Origin: an uncultured Eubacteriales bacterium
GTDB taxonomy: Bacteria; Bacillota; Clostridia; Oscillospirales; Ruminococcaceae
Direction of reading: 5' to 3'
Length of the DNA: 26,877 nt
NCBI GenBank assembly: GCA_959605275.1
Contig: CAUHFD010000011.1
Span: 1 to 26,877 of the forward strand
The notes below the pieces were generated by a model. The model had not been told where the DNA came from, did no database searches, and saw only the letters and a program-made list of their open reading frames with translations. The translations under genes were made by a program, and so were the position numbers. This document shows, one piece after another, positions 7,070 to 14,381 of the stretch (its first letter is position 1; every line of letters starts with the position of its first letter).

Positions 7070-8998
7070 ATGACAGACGGATGGGTTAAAGTTGCTGCTG
7101 CCACTCCGCGTATCAAAGTGGCAGATTGCGAATATAACGTCAGAGAATTGCTGCGAATCGCAGAATGTGCTGCCGAAGAGGGAGCAGAATTATTGGTGTT
7201 TCCGGAGCTGTGTATTACCGCATATACCTGCTTGGATTTATTTTTTCAGCAAACACTACAGCAGGCGGCAAAACAAGCACTAATTCAATATATTAAAGAG
7301 AGCGAAACATTAAACCTGGTCAGTGTGGTCGGATTGCCCTTGGAGTACAGTGGAAAGCTTTATAATTGCGCAGCAGTAGTCAGCCGCGGCAAACTGTTAG
7401 GGGTTATTCCAAAGACAAATTTGCCGAATTACGGTGAATTTCAGGAAGTACGGTATTTTCAACCGGCTCCTGATAAAAACGGCGTGATCACCATCGGGGA
7501 ATATCAGTGTCCTTTCGGAACAAAATTGCTGTTTTGTTCTTCGCAGTCACAAAGCTTTCAGCTGGCGGTAGAAATTTGCGAGGACTTGTGGGTGCCGGTT
7601 GCTCCTTCCTGCGCCCATGCGGCAGCAGGCGCGACGATTATCGCCAATCTGACTGCCAGTGACGAAACGGTGGGGAAAAATGATTATCGAAATGGTTTAG
7701 TAATTTCTCATTCCGGCAGATTAGTTTGCGGTTATATTCTGGCGGATGCCGGTGAAGGAGAGTCCAGCACCGATTTGGTTTTTTCGGGAAACGATGTGAT
7801 TGCGGAAAACGGAGTAATTATTGCTGAGCGGAAACCGTTTGAAAAGTGCAAAGATTATGTTTTGACTGAGATCGATACGGACAAGCTTGCCGGAGAGCGA
7901 ACGCGTTTGACAACCTATCCGGCGGGAAATATTGAAGGCTATCAAAAGGTGTATTTCGATTTAAATGAGGTCGAAGCAGTTCTTACCAGATATATTGACC
8001 CCAGACCTTTTGTTCCGTCTGATAGAGTGCAAAGGGAAAAACGCTGTGAAACGATCCTTTCGATTCAGGCGCACGGTTTGAAACAACGATTGGAAGCTGC
8101 CCATGCGCAGACATCGGTAGTCGGTATATCGGGTGGTTTGGATTCCTGCCTTGCCTTGCTGGTTACAGTCAAGGCTTACGAGTTGTTGGGCAGACCGATG
8201 AGGGATATTTTAGCGATCACGATGCCCTGCTTCGGGACGACGGCGCGTACCAAAGGAAATGCGGAAAAATTGTGTGAAAAACTCGGCGTATCGCTGGAGT
8301 GTATTGATATCAAAGAAGCAGTTCATCAGCATTTTAAGGATATCGGACATGATGCATCGGTTACTGACGTAGTGTATGAAAATTCACAAGCGCGAGAGCG
8401 GACGCAGATTTTGATGGACGTTGCGAATGCACATAACGGATTGGTGATCGGAACAGGAGATTTGTCCGAATTGGCGTTGGGCTGGGCTACCTATAACGGA
8501 GATCATATGTCGATGTATGGTGTGAACGCATCGGTGCCTAAGACGCTGGTACGGCATATTGTCAAATATTGCGCGGATAAGTACAGGCAGGAGGGACGTT
8601 CTGAGCTGGCGGAGGTCTTACTGGATATTTTAGATACGCCGGTCAGTCCGGAATTGCTCCCTGCCAACGGGAAAGAGATCAATCAAAAAACCGAGGATAT
8701 CGTCGGACCGTATGAACTGCATGATTTTTACTTGTATTATATGCTGCGGTTTGGATTTGCGCCGGGTAAACTATACCGACTGGCAGGTTATGCGTTTCGG
8801 GGAGAATATTCCGCCGAGGAACAGTTGAAATGGCTGAAAGTATTTATCAAACGTTTCTTTACTCAGCAGTTTAAGCGTTCCTGTTTGCCGGACGGCCCCA
8901 AGGTCGGCGGGGTGACGCTTTCGCCTCGCGGCGATTGGCGGATGCCCAGTGACGCTTCAGCAGCGTTATGGCAGAAAGAAGCGTCAGAATTACAGTAA
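7070..8998 (+). CDS. nadE: Glutamine-dependent NAD+ synthetase
   Basis: This enzyme converts nicotinate adenine dinucleotide to NAD+ with ATP and glutamine, the last step of NAD synthesis. The 642-residue protein has two domains. The N-terminal nitrilase-type glutaminase (1 to about 300) shows the Glu-Lys-Cys triad in FPEL (Glu46), PKTNLPNY (Lys115) and EICEDLW (Cys170). The C-terminal ATP-pyrophosphatase synthetase has the P-loop SGGLDS at 354-359 and the conserved GTGDLSELALGWATYNGD block. I start at the ATG at 7070, where AAAGGA is 12 bases upstream. The in-frame ATG at 7058 would touch that ribosome site with no spacing. The gene stands alone with its own promoter. The length is normal for the bacterial two-domain form. 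Confidence 0.97.
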   Translation: MTDGWVKVAAATPRIKVADCEYNVRELLRIAECAAEEGAELLVFPELCITAYTCLDLFFQQTLQQAAKQALIQYIKESETLNLVSVVGLPLEYSGKLYNCAAVVSRGKLLGVIPKTNLPNYGEFQEVRYFQPAPDKNGVITIGEYQCPFGTKLLFCSSQSQSFQLAVEICEDLWVPVAPSCAHAAAGATIIANLTASDETVGKNDYRNGLVISHSGRLVCGYILADAGEGESSTDLVFSGNDVIAENGVIIAERKPFEKCKDYVLTEIDTDKLAGERTRLTTYPAGNIEGYQKVYFDLNEVEAVLTRYIDPRPFVPSDRVQREKRCETILSIQAHGLKQRLEAAHAQTSVVGISGGLDSCLALLVTVKAYELLGRPMRDILAITMPCFGTTARTKGNAEKLCEKLGVSLECIDIKEAVHQHFKDIGHDASVTDVVYENSQARERTQILMDVANAHNGLVIGTGDLSELALGWATYNGDHMSMYGVNASVPKTLVRHIVKYCADKYRQEGRSELAEVLLDILDTPVSPELLPANGKEINQKTEDIVGPYELHDFYLYYMLRFGFAPGKLYRLAGYAFRGEYSAEEQLKWLKVFIKRFFTQQFKRSCLPDGPKVGGVTLSPRGDWRMPSDASAALWQKEASELQ

Positions 8999-9027
8999 TT
9001 AATTGAAAAAGTAAGTGATTAAAAGAA

Positions 9028-9061
9028 ACAGGCATCGCAAAATGAAATTTGCGATGCCTGT
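9028..9061 (-). terminator. Terminator hairpin copy A, shared by nadE and the carboxypeptidase gene
   Basis: ACAGGCATCGCAAA (9028-9041) pairs perfectly with TTTGCGATGCCTGT (9048-9061). Read on the minus strand it is followed by TTTCTTTT, a normal terminator tail. On the plus strand only three Ts follow. An identical stem is repeated at 9231-9264. Confidence 0.75.
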
Positions 9062-9072
9062 TTCAGCCTGTC
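9028..9072. repeat. 45-bp direct repeat, copy A (terminator stem plus flank)
   Basis: Bases 9028-9072 are identical (45 of 45) to 9231-9275. Each copy holds the whole terminator stem plus TTCAGCCTGTC. The two copies bracket a 158-bp insert, like an insertion with an unusually long target duplication or a tandemly expanded unit. Confidence 0.9.
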
Positions 9073-9230
9073 GAAAAACTATAAGTTACAGCCCTTTTTA
9101 ATGGAGAAACCGAGGACATGTGCATCGGTTTCGACCTCGACAATCTGCGTCGCAACGCGGATTGTGGGGTGAGGTTGGGAGAGGGGAAAGTCCCCTTTCC
9201 CAGAGCGTTGTCGACTTTGTCGACACGCTC
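9073..9230 (-). mobile_element. 158-bp structured repeat inserted at a terminator stem
   Basis: The insert lies between two identical 45-bp repeats. Its first 53 bases on the minus strand (9230 to 9178) recur exactly at 26825-26877, also directly after a terminator stem. It folds into four hairpins: 9106-9113 with 9125-9132; 9141-9150 with 9155-9164; 9184-9190 with 9195-9201; and a bulged long stem 9203-9215 with 9219-9230 containing GTCGAC twice. It encodes no transposase and no credible protein. It is most likely a non-autonomous, terminator-associated repeat; how it moves is unknown. Confidence 0.6.
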
Positions 9231-9275
9231 ACAGGCATCGCAAAATGAAATTTGCGATGCCTGTTTCAGCCTGTC
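9231..9275. repeat. 45-bp direct repeat, copy B (duplicated terminator stem)
   Basis: Identical to 9028-9072. On the minus strand this stem comes first after the carboxypeptidase gene, but its T tail is replaced by the repeat, which begins GAGCGTGTCGAC. The stretch 9276-9379 holds only a short CCTATAAAATAGG palindrome and no gene. Confidence 0.9.
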
Positions 9276-9379
9276 TAACAAGATAAATTTTTGATTGCCT
9301 ATAAAATAGGTTTGTGCCGATGCTTCACCAAGTTGATTTGCAGATCGGCTGTATGGAAACGCCATTCAGATCAAAACCG

Positions 9380-10234
9380 TTATTCTAAAGAATCAAGGTA
9401 TTCTTCCAGACAGATGCCTTGATTATATATTTTCGTCGCGTGCTCCACACCGACATAACGGAAATGCCACGGCTCGTACTTGATTTTGGTAATGCTTTCT
9501 TTTTCTTTCGGATAGCGAAGAATAAACCCGTATTTATGCGCATTCGCTTTTAACCATTTACAAGCGTCGGTGTTCTCAAAAGAGGTGGACAGTCCTTTAC
9601 CGGCGCTTTCCCATTCGTCGGTCGTAATATCTATGGCAAGACCGGTGTGATGCTCGCTGGTTTTGGGACGAGCGGTGTATTCTTCTGTTTTCTGTTCTGC
9701 CTGAGCGCGTGTCATGCCCTGTTTCATATAGTTGTTGACATGAGCGTCATAATAGGTTTGCTGCAATTGAAACGTACGGTAGGTCGAACGGGAATAGAGG
9801 TTATGACCGGCAGCCTTTGCCGCATCAAACATTTTGTATAGATCCGGCGCGGCGCGTTTATCAAATTTTTTGCCTTTGGCGACCTTTGCAACTTTCAGAT
9901 CAATCAAATTATCATCCAGTTCTTCGGTCAGCGGATGATCAATGTTGACCAGAATCAGATTCCAATCATCGGATACGCTTCCGGAAGCCGGCGTTGCAGA
10001 GGAAACGGAGGAACTGCTTGCGGAAGACGTCTTTTCGGAAGAAGCGTTTTGGGAGGAAACCTCCGTATCGGATGAAACCGCACTATCCGAAGAAACGGAT
10101 AGATCAGACAATGCGTTTTGGGAAACGGTTGTGCTGCCGGTTTGATCCGAAACAGCGGAGCAGGAGGACAGTGATAATGCTAACACCGCTGAAATAAGAA
10201 CAGCAACAGCCTTTTTGTTGGAAGAACGAGACAT
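9380..10234 (-). CDS. VanY-like D,D-carboxypeptidase lipoprotein
   Basis: A 284-residue secreted lipoprotein that should trim the terminal D-Ala from peptidoglycan stem peptides. The N-terminus is a lipoprotein signal with lipobox LSSC (Cys25), followed by about 60 residues of Ser-rich linker. The catalytic domain belongs to the LAS/VanY family (PF02557): SRSTYRTFQLQQ, the zinc motif SEHHTGLAID (His195, Asp202) and EPWHFRYVG (catalytic Glu254, zinc ligand His257). All key residues are present. I chose the ATG at 10234 because AAAGG is 9 bases upstream; the ATG at 10243 would abut the ribosome site. It lies 207 bp downstream of the CapA-like gene on the same strand, with a palindromic element between them. 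A role in vancomycin resistance should not be assumed. Confidence 0.92.
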   Translation of the reverse strand: MSRSSNKKAVAVLISAVLALSLSSCSAVSDQTGSTTVSQNALSDLSVSSDSAVSSDTEVSSQNASSEKTSSASSSSVSSATPASGSVSDDWNLILVNIDHPLTEELDDNLIDLKVAKVAKGKKFDKRAAPDLYKMFDAAKAAGHNLYSRSTYRTFQLQQTYYDAHVNNYMKQGMTRAQAEQKTEEYTARPKTSEHHTGLAIDITTDEWESAGKGLSTSFENTDACKWLKANAHKYGFILRYPKEKESITKIKYEPWHFRYVGVEHATKIYNQGICLEEYLDSLE

Positions 10235-10289
10235 GATAAGCATCCTTTCTGCAAAGCGATTTGATGGAGATTTATACGCACCGTATCTT

Positions 10290-10447
10290 ATACTAAAATC
10301 TAATTAAACACTTTAATTCTTTCCGACCTGAATTGCACCAAAACGTGTTATCCTCCTTGCTGGGCGTCAGCCCAGCGGCGTCGTCTGCCTTTTCTGGTAC
10401 AATTCATTCTCGGAAATTGATTAAAGCTTTCAATCAGATTTTAGTAT
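10290..10447. repeat. 158-bp palindromic element with long imperfect arms
   Basis: The left arm (10290-10340) is the imperfect reverse complement of the right arm (10395-10447). Outer ends ATACTAAAATCT match exactly and arms agree down to GAATTG(C/T)ACCA. The 54-base core holds a perfect GCTGGGC-GTCA-GCCCAGC stem. On the minus strand the core contains AAGGAGGATAAC, a Shine-Dalgarno-like sequence with no good start after it. The right arm ends 4 bases before the CapA-like stop codon. It could be a MITE-like repeat or a processed RNA structure between two cotranscribed genes. Confidence 0.7.
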
Positions 10448-10450
10448 TAC

Positions 10451-11764
10451 TTATTCTTTCTCGTCGGTGTACCAATCCTTGAGCACGTTTTTGGCGAGTG
10501 ATTGTAAGGTGCTGACCGAAAAAGGATTGTCATAATGCTTGATCCCGTGATGAGAAGCGAGTGCTTCGGTGTATTCAGACAATTTATAAATTTTAAAATC
10601 CTTTTTCTGATAATTTTCTTTTTGCGAGCCGTCATATTCGAAGTGGGTAACGACAGGGGTGATCTTTGCCTGTGTGATCGAGGTCGTCCCGTTCTTTTTG
10701 GCAAATCGTACATTTGCGACGGCACCGAGCATACGCGGTACTTTTTCCTGCGAAGACAGGAAGTTGCCGAGCGAATAATAAACCAGCGTTTTGTTGCCGC
10801 CGCTTCCGGTTACCCAGTTGACTCTTTGAATCACGTGCGGGTGATGACCAATCACCAAGTCGACGCCCAAATCCGCCAGGTATTGTGCCAAGCTGGTTTG
10901 GGTGGAAGAGGTTGTGGTGGAATATTCCACTCCCCAGTGGATCGAAACCACGATGGCATCCGATTCGCCTTTGGCACGTTCCACGTCTTTTTTGATGGCG
11001 GCGCGGTCGATCATATTGATGAGATAATCCTGACCGGAAGGGACTTTATATCCGTTGGTACCATAGGTATAGGCTAAAAATGCAATCTTGACGCCGTTGC
11101 GCTCTATGATTCTGGTGCGATTGCGTTCGCTTTGGCTTTCGTTGATGCCGATTAAGGCGATCTGCGGGTATTTTTTCCAGAATTGAATTGTTTTGGTAAT
11201 GCCTTTGGCACCCTTGTCCAACATATGATTGTTCGCTTGGGAGATGACGTCGAATCCCAAGGAAACCAGATTGTCTCCCAACTCCTGCGGAGAATTAAAA
11301 TTCGGATATCCGCCGATGCCGAGCGCTTCGCCGCCGAGCGGGGACTCCTGGTTGATCATGGCGATGTCGGCGTTTTTGATATCGTTTGCCAGATATTCGT
11401 AATAATGTGTAAAATCAAAACCGTTTGCGGTCCTGCCCGAGTTGATGACCGAATCGTGATAAATGTTATCTCCTGCGGCGAATAGATCCACCGTGCCGTC
11501 AGTGCCTCCGCTGTATGACTGCGCCTTTGAGGACGAGGAAGAATGGGCGGGCAGGGAAGACGTTTTGTTTGCGGCTTCTGACGAGCTGTCGAATGTGGTA
11601 TCATCCGAAGCGGTATCCGGTTGGCCTACACTGCTCGAATTTTGGGAGGACGGCGCGGAGGAAGAATTGTCCGCAATCGGATTACATCCCGAAAGTACCG
11701 TCAGGAGCAGCGCCGACGCAATCAAGAAAGCGGGAAGATTGTATCTAAAATGACGAATCAACAT
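10451..11764 (-). CDS. CapA-family lipoprotein (poly-gamma-glutamate-type metallophosphoesterase)
   Basis: A 437-residue exported lipoprotein: signal ending LTVLSGC (Cys27), then a Ser-rich linker to about residue 85, then a PF09587 CapA domain. Visible metal and active-site motifs are DLFAAGDNIYHDSV, INQESPLGG, NNHMLDKG, SIHWGVEY and GHHPHVIQ. Family members act in poly-gamma-glutamate capsule handling or as uncharacterised surface phosphoesterases. No capBC synthetase genes are nearby, so a capsule role is not supported here. I start at the ATG at 11764 with AAAGGA 9 bases upstream. The frame is open for 59 codons further, but that part would pass through the promoter and lacks a signal peptide. 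Confidence 0.9.
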   Translation of the reverse strand: MLIRHFRYNLPAFLIASALLLTVLSGCNPIADNSSSAPSSQNSSSVGQPDTASDDTTFDSSSEAANKTSSLPAHSSSSSKAQSYSGGTDGTVDLFAAGDNIYHDSVINSGRTANGFDFTHYYEYLANDIKNADIAMINQESPLGGEALGIGGYPNFNSPQELGDNLVSLGFDVISQANNHMLDKGAKGITKTIQFWKKYPQIALIGINESQSERNRTRIIERNGVKIAFLAYTYGTNGYKVPSGQDYLINMIDRAAIKKDVERAKGESDAIVVSIHWGVEYSTTTSSTQTSLAQYLADLGVDLVIGHHPHVIQRVNWVTGSGGNKTLVYYSLGNFLSSQEKVPRMLGAVANVRFAKKNGTTSITQAKITPVVTHFEYDGSQKENYQKKDFKIYKLSEYTEALASHHGIKHYDNPFSVSTLQSLAKNVLKDWYTDEKE

Positions 11765-11797
11765 AATGTGTTTTCCTTTCAAATTTTTGCTTTTTTC

Positions 11798-11825
11798 AGT
11801 ATACCACACTTTCTTTGTTTTGCAA
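11798..11825 (-). promoter_or_regulatory. Promoter of the CapA-like gene
   Basis: On the minus strand TTGCAA (11820-11825), a 16-bp spacer and TATACT (11798-11803), about 34 bases before the chosen start. It argues against the longer in-frame start. Confidence 0.6.
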
Positions 11826-11968
11826 AGATAAAGAGGCAATGTTGTTAAATTGTAAGATTTTGTTACGATTGTGACATCATTTAAAGTATGCCGCTTTTTT
11901 TGCATATCTACGCATCTGTTTTGATGCTGATTCGCATTCAAGCAGGATGAAAATATTTCCGTTTTTCA

Positions 11969-11997
11969 TTGACTTCATTTTATCAAAACGATATAAT
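11969..11997 (+). promoter_or_regulatory. Promoter of the small membrane protein array
   Basis: TTGACT (11969-11974), a 17-bp spacer and TATAAT (11992-11997), 75 bases before the first array gene. This is the clearest plus-strand promoter found for the array, so downstream units are probably transcribed by read-through. Confidence 0.8.
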
Positions 11998-12031
11998 GAA
12001 AATGGTCAATGGTAAAAACAGACGTTTGCAT
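11975..12031 (-). pseudogene. Remnant of the array mini-ORF, unit 1
   Basis: The ribosome site GAAAGGGG and the start MQTSVFTI match the mini-ORF of unit 3, but the frame stops after 18 codons and the rest is replaced by the array promoter. The match is short, so this is only a probable remnant. Confidence 0.35.
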
Positions 12032-12072
12032 ATTTTATATCCCCTTTCAAAAATGTTTTAGGAAGTATGCTT

Positions 12073-12522
12073 ATGAAAAAAGTTTTCAACTGGTTAGGTT
12101 GGTTGATTGTTGGTTTATTTGTGTTTTTTGATTTGTTACTTTTCTTCATTGGTGTAATCCTAATGAAGAGCGGCAACGAATTCGGTGTATACACTATATC
12201 GTGTAGTCTGATTCTTGTCATTGTTGGTGCTGCTCTGTTGCCAATCTGGTATAATTGGGCACTGGGAAAGCTTTTACCTATTCAACAAGATATGGCAACT
12301 GTAATACTAAAAGAAACTTCTGTATCTCATTCTCAAGATGCTACCGGACCCGAGTTAACTATCATAAAGAAATTTATTACTTTTGAATTGCTAAATGGCG
12401 ACCGACTTTGCTTTAAAATTGCGATTGACAAATATTACACAATACTGATTGGAGAGTGTGGTACGCTAACCTATAAGATGCAAGGAAAACATACGTATTT
12501 CATTGATTTTAAAAAGCAGTAA
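12073..12522 (+). CDS. DUF2500-like small membrane protein, array unit 1
   Basis: A 149-residue protein with two N-terminal membrane helices (about 7-31 and 40-62) and a small beta-rich domain: TVILKETSVSHSQD, then ITFELLNGDRLCFKI and CGTLTYKMQGKHTYFIDF. The order of conserved features (A.V..K..SVS, .FEL.NG.R, G.LTY..QG...F) resembles DUF2500/YhhM-type proteins, whose function is unknown. I start at the ATG at 12073, with AGGA 9 bases upstream; the ATG at 12067 is too close. The first 8 codons and the last 13 codons are almost identical in DNA to unit 3, while the middle differs. Confidence 0.75.
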   Translation: MKKVFNWLGWLIVGLFVFFDLLLFFIGVILMKSGNEFGVYTISCSLILVIVGAALLPIWYNWALGKLLPIQQDMATVILKETSVSHSQDATGPELTIIKKFITFELLNGDRLCFKIAIDKYYTILIGECGTLTYKMQGKHTYFIDFKKQ

Positions 12523-12633
12523 CTTCCTTGATAAGTTTCTAATTTTTTCCCATATAACCGAAACGGCAGCAGTCTGATCAAATATGGCAAGATCATTTAA
12601 TATGATGTTGATATCAAAAGCTGATATTTTCAT
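12466..12633 (-). CDS. Divergent mini-ORF, array unit 2 (tail altered)
   Basis: A 55-codon minus-strand frame starting MKISAFDINIILNDLAIFDQ with AAAGGGG 7 bases before the ATG. The first 25 residues are clearly related to the 49-residue mini-ORF of unit 3; after that the similarity ends and the frame runs antisense through the end of unit 1. Between the two copies many changes are synonymous (AAC/AAT, GCC/GCT, TTT/TTC, CAG/CAA) or conservative, which supports past selection as protein. Probably a truncated member. Confidence 0.4.
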   Translation of the reverse strand: MKISAFDINIILNDLAIFDQTAAVSVIWEKIRNLSRKLLLFKINEIRMFSLHLIG

Positions 12634-12672
12634 ATTATATTCCCCTTTCGATTTTATTAGGAGCGTGATTAA

Positions 12673-13107
12673 ATGAGAAAAGGTTTTAACTGGCTTGGTC
12701 TCATTGTTTTAGTGACATGTCTTTTGGTTTTTATCGCTCTTGTTATATACTGCATTTTACTTGAATCTCCAACTTGTTATGCAATAGTCGTAATTTATGG
12801 TTTTGTGATCGCTTGTTTTACCTACCCAATACTGTACTTTACAAGAAAAATTTCATCGAAACCAATTACGGAAAAGGCTATGTTAATTACAAAGACAGTA
12901 AAAACTAAAAAATACTATGATGAAATCGGTTGCGAAACACAAAAACCTCTCTATTTTTTAACTTTTCAGATTTTCGATAATGTTACGGCGGAATTTCATG
13001 TTAAAAAAGATGATTTTGACAGTGTAACCGAAAACAGGATTGGATTGTTGACATATAAAAAGTATAGAAAGCAATACTATTATATTGATTTTAGTATAAA
13101 CTCCTAA
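12673..13107 (+). CDS. DUF2500-like small membrane protein, array unit 2
   Basis: A 144-residue paralogue with the same plan: start MRKGFNWLG, two membrane helices (about 8-30 and 36-56), then a beta domain with AMLITKTVKTKKYYDE, FLTFQIFDNVTAEFHV and IGLLTYKKYRKQYYYIDF. It is the most diverged intact member and lacks the identical 3' end shared by units 1 and 3. AGGAG lies about 10 bases before the ATG. It begins 150 bases after unit 1, and the gap holds a divergent mini-ORF. Function unknown. Confidence 0.72.
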   Translation: MRKGFNWLGLIVLVTCLLVFIALVIYCILLESPTCYAIVVIYGFVIACFTYPILYFTRKISSKPITEKAMLITKTVKTKKYYDEIGCETQKPLYFLTFQIFDNVTAEFHVKKDDFDSVTENRIGLLTYKKYRKQYYYIDFSINS

Positions 13108-13253
13108 CCTTTTGCTAATGCAACGGTTTGCGAAATTCCGGCTATTTGGACATCAAAATTTACTTTCATATTTGCTGTTGAAGCAGTAATTGCTTGATCG
13201 AAAACAGCTATATCTTTTAGCATTGTATTGATATCAAAAGCTGATGTTTGCAT
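13104..13253 (-). CDS. Divergent 49-residue mini-ORF, array unit 3 (full length)
   Basis: The start is MQTSAFDINTMLKDIAVFDQ, with GAAAGGAG 8 bases before the ATG; the last codons are VALAKG then TAG. It overlaps the stop codon of unit 2 by three bases (13104-13106). No signal peptide or membrane helix is evident; it reads as a short helical or mixed peptide. I do not recognise the family. A related start occurs before unit 2 and a trace before unit 1, each facing away from a DUF2500-like gene whose ATG is 40-42 bases off. It could be an expressed small protein or the preserved start of a lost larger gene. Confidence 0.5.
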   Translation of the reverse strand: MQTSAFDINTMLKDIAVFDQAITASTANMKVNFDVQIAGISQTVALAKG

Positions 13254-13294
13254 ATTTTATATCTCCTTTCAATTTCGTTTTAGGAAGTGTGCTT

Positions 13295-13747
13295 ATGAAA
13301 AAAGTTTTCAACTGGTTAGGAATAGTTATTATTGTTGTGTATATATTGCTTGTGATTTTTGGCTTTATTTTTGGGAGACAACTTGATGCAAATAATAATA
13401 TTGCAATTAGAAACATTATTTATAGCTTTACTGCATTGTTGATAATAGCTGCTTTTGCACTGTTCCCCCTTTTTTATGATTGGTCATTAGGAAAATTGTT
13501 GCCATGCTATAAAAGCGAGGCAATATTAGTTTTCAAACAGACATCTGTATCTCATTGGCAAGAACCTAATGGAGCAGATTTTACCACCAACCATTACAAT
13601 ATTGCATTTGATCTTGCTGACGGTAGTCGTAGAGTTTTCAAAGTTAATGAAAAACAGTGGAATATGCTTTTACAGGGAGAACAAGGTATCCTTACATACA
13701 AAGAGCAAGGAAAACATACGTATTTCATTGATTTTAAAAAGCAGTAA
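13295..13747 (+). CDS. DUF2500-like small membrane protein, array unit 3
   Basis: A 150-residue paralogue starting MKKVFNWLGIVIIVVYILL, with two membrane helices (about 8-28 and 40-62) and a beta domain: AILVFKQTSVSHWQEPNG, IAFDLADGSRRVFKV, GILTYKEQGKHTYFIDF. DNA 13277-13320 (ribosome site and first codons) matches 12055-12098 at 43 of 44 bases, and 13706-13750 (last codons and stop) is identical to 12481-12525 over 45 bases, whereas the middle is well diverged. This points to gene conversion or recombination at conserved ends. Function unknown. Confidence 0.75.
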   Translation: MKKVFNWLGIVIIVVYILLVIFGFIFGRQLDANNNIAIRNIIYSFTALLIIAAFALFPLFYDWSLGKLLPCYKSEAILVFKQTSVSHWQEPNGADFTTNHYNIAFDLADGSRRVFKVNEKQWNMLLQGEQGILTYKEQGKHTYFIDFKKQ

Positions 13748-13795
13748 CTTTCTTCATGACGGTTCCAAACCAACAATATTTTAAGGTGGTTTATC

Positions 13796-14250
13796 TTGAA
13801 TAAATATAAGATTATCAGAAATATTCTATTTACAATTATGTGCGTTTGTTTGTGCGCAGCTATTGTCTGCTTTTGCTTTTGGCTTTGTCACATCATTCCG
13901 TCGCAAATCAATAGATTGGCTGGTCAATTCTGCGTACTAGCCACTTTGATTTTTACTACATACAATATTTGGTATACCAAAAGAAGAAGGAACAAATGTG
14001 TGCGCCTAATGCTCCAATTCAGAAAGCCTCTGTTTGTATTGTACACAAAAGGAAAGCTCCTCCGACCGCAATGAATCCTTTTGGTCTACCGCAAGACGAC
14101 TTGTGTTATTTGACGTTTATGTTTCAAAACGGAGCTACCATTGAGTTGGCTGTTCCTGCATTGGTATATATGGCTTTACCTGTTAACCAATATGGGGTGT
14201 TGGAGTACAAACAACAAGGCAATATGGTCTTTTTTGTTAATTTCAGATAA
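13796..14250 (+). pseudogene. Frameshifted fourth member of the small membrane protein array
   Basis: A TTG start at 13796 with AAGGTGG 6 bases upstream opens a frame with two membrane helices (LFTIMCVCLCAAIVCFCFWL; FCVLATLIFTTYNIW). It loses similarity after TTYNIWYTKRRR and stops at 14074. The family-like C-terminal part continues in the -1 frame to 14250 (YLTFMFQNGATIEL; GVLEYKQQGNMVFF). The switch falls in the purine-rich stretch at about 13978-13992. This is probably one gene broken by a one-base change, although a sequencing error or ribosomal slippage at the A-rich run cannot be excluded. Confidence 0.6.
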
Positions 14251-14327
14251 ACATAGTCCTTTTATCAAGTTCTTTTTTATTTTATCCGCTTTCAAAGACA
14301 ACAATAATCCCTATCCGTGAAATTTCC

Positions 14328-14381
14328 AAAATCCGTCTTTTTATGCAAACAATTTGTCCTTGCAAAAAAGACGGATTTTTT
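14328..14381 (+). terminator. Terminator hairpin before the helicase-loader gene
   Basis: AAAATCCGTCTTTTT (14328-14342) pairs with AAAAAGACGGATTTT (14365-14379), and the T run continues to 14381. It closes off the membrane protein array. The stem's 3' arm overlaps the next promoter. Confidence 0.8.

Noticed and set aside
9063..9365. A 100-codon minus-strand frame across the repeat
   Set aside because: Most of it is translated from the structured repeat and the duplicated terminator; it has no good ribosome site and no protein-like composition.
11765..11941. 59-codon N-terminal extension of the CapA-like gene
   Set aside because: It would run through the -10/-35 boxes and bury the lipoprotein signal. 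The ATG at 11764 has a good ribosome site.
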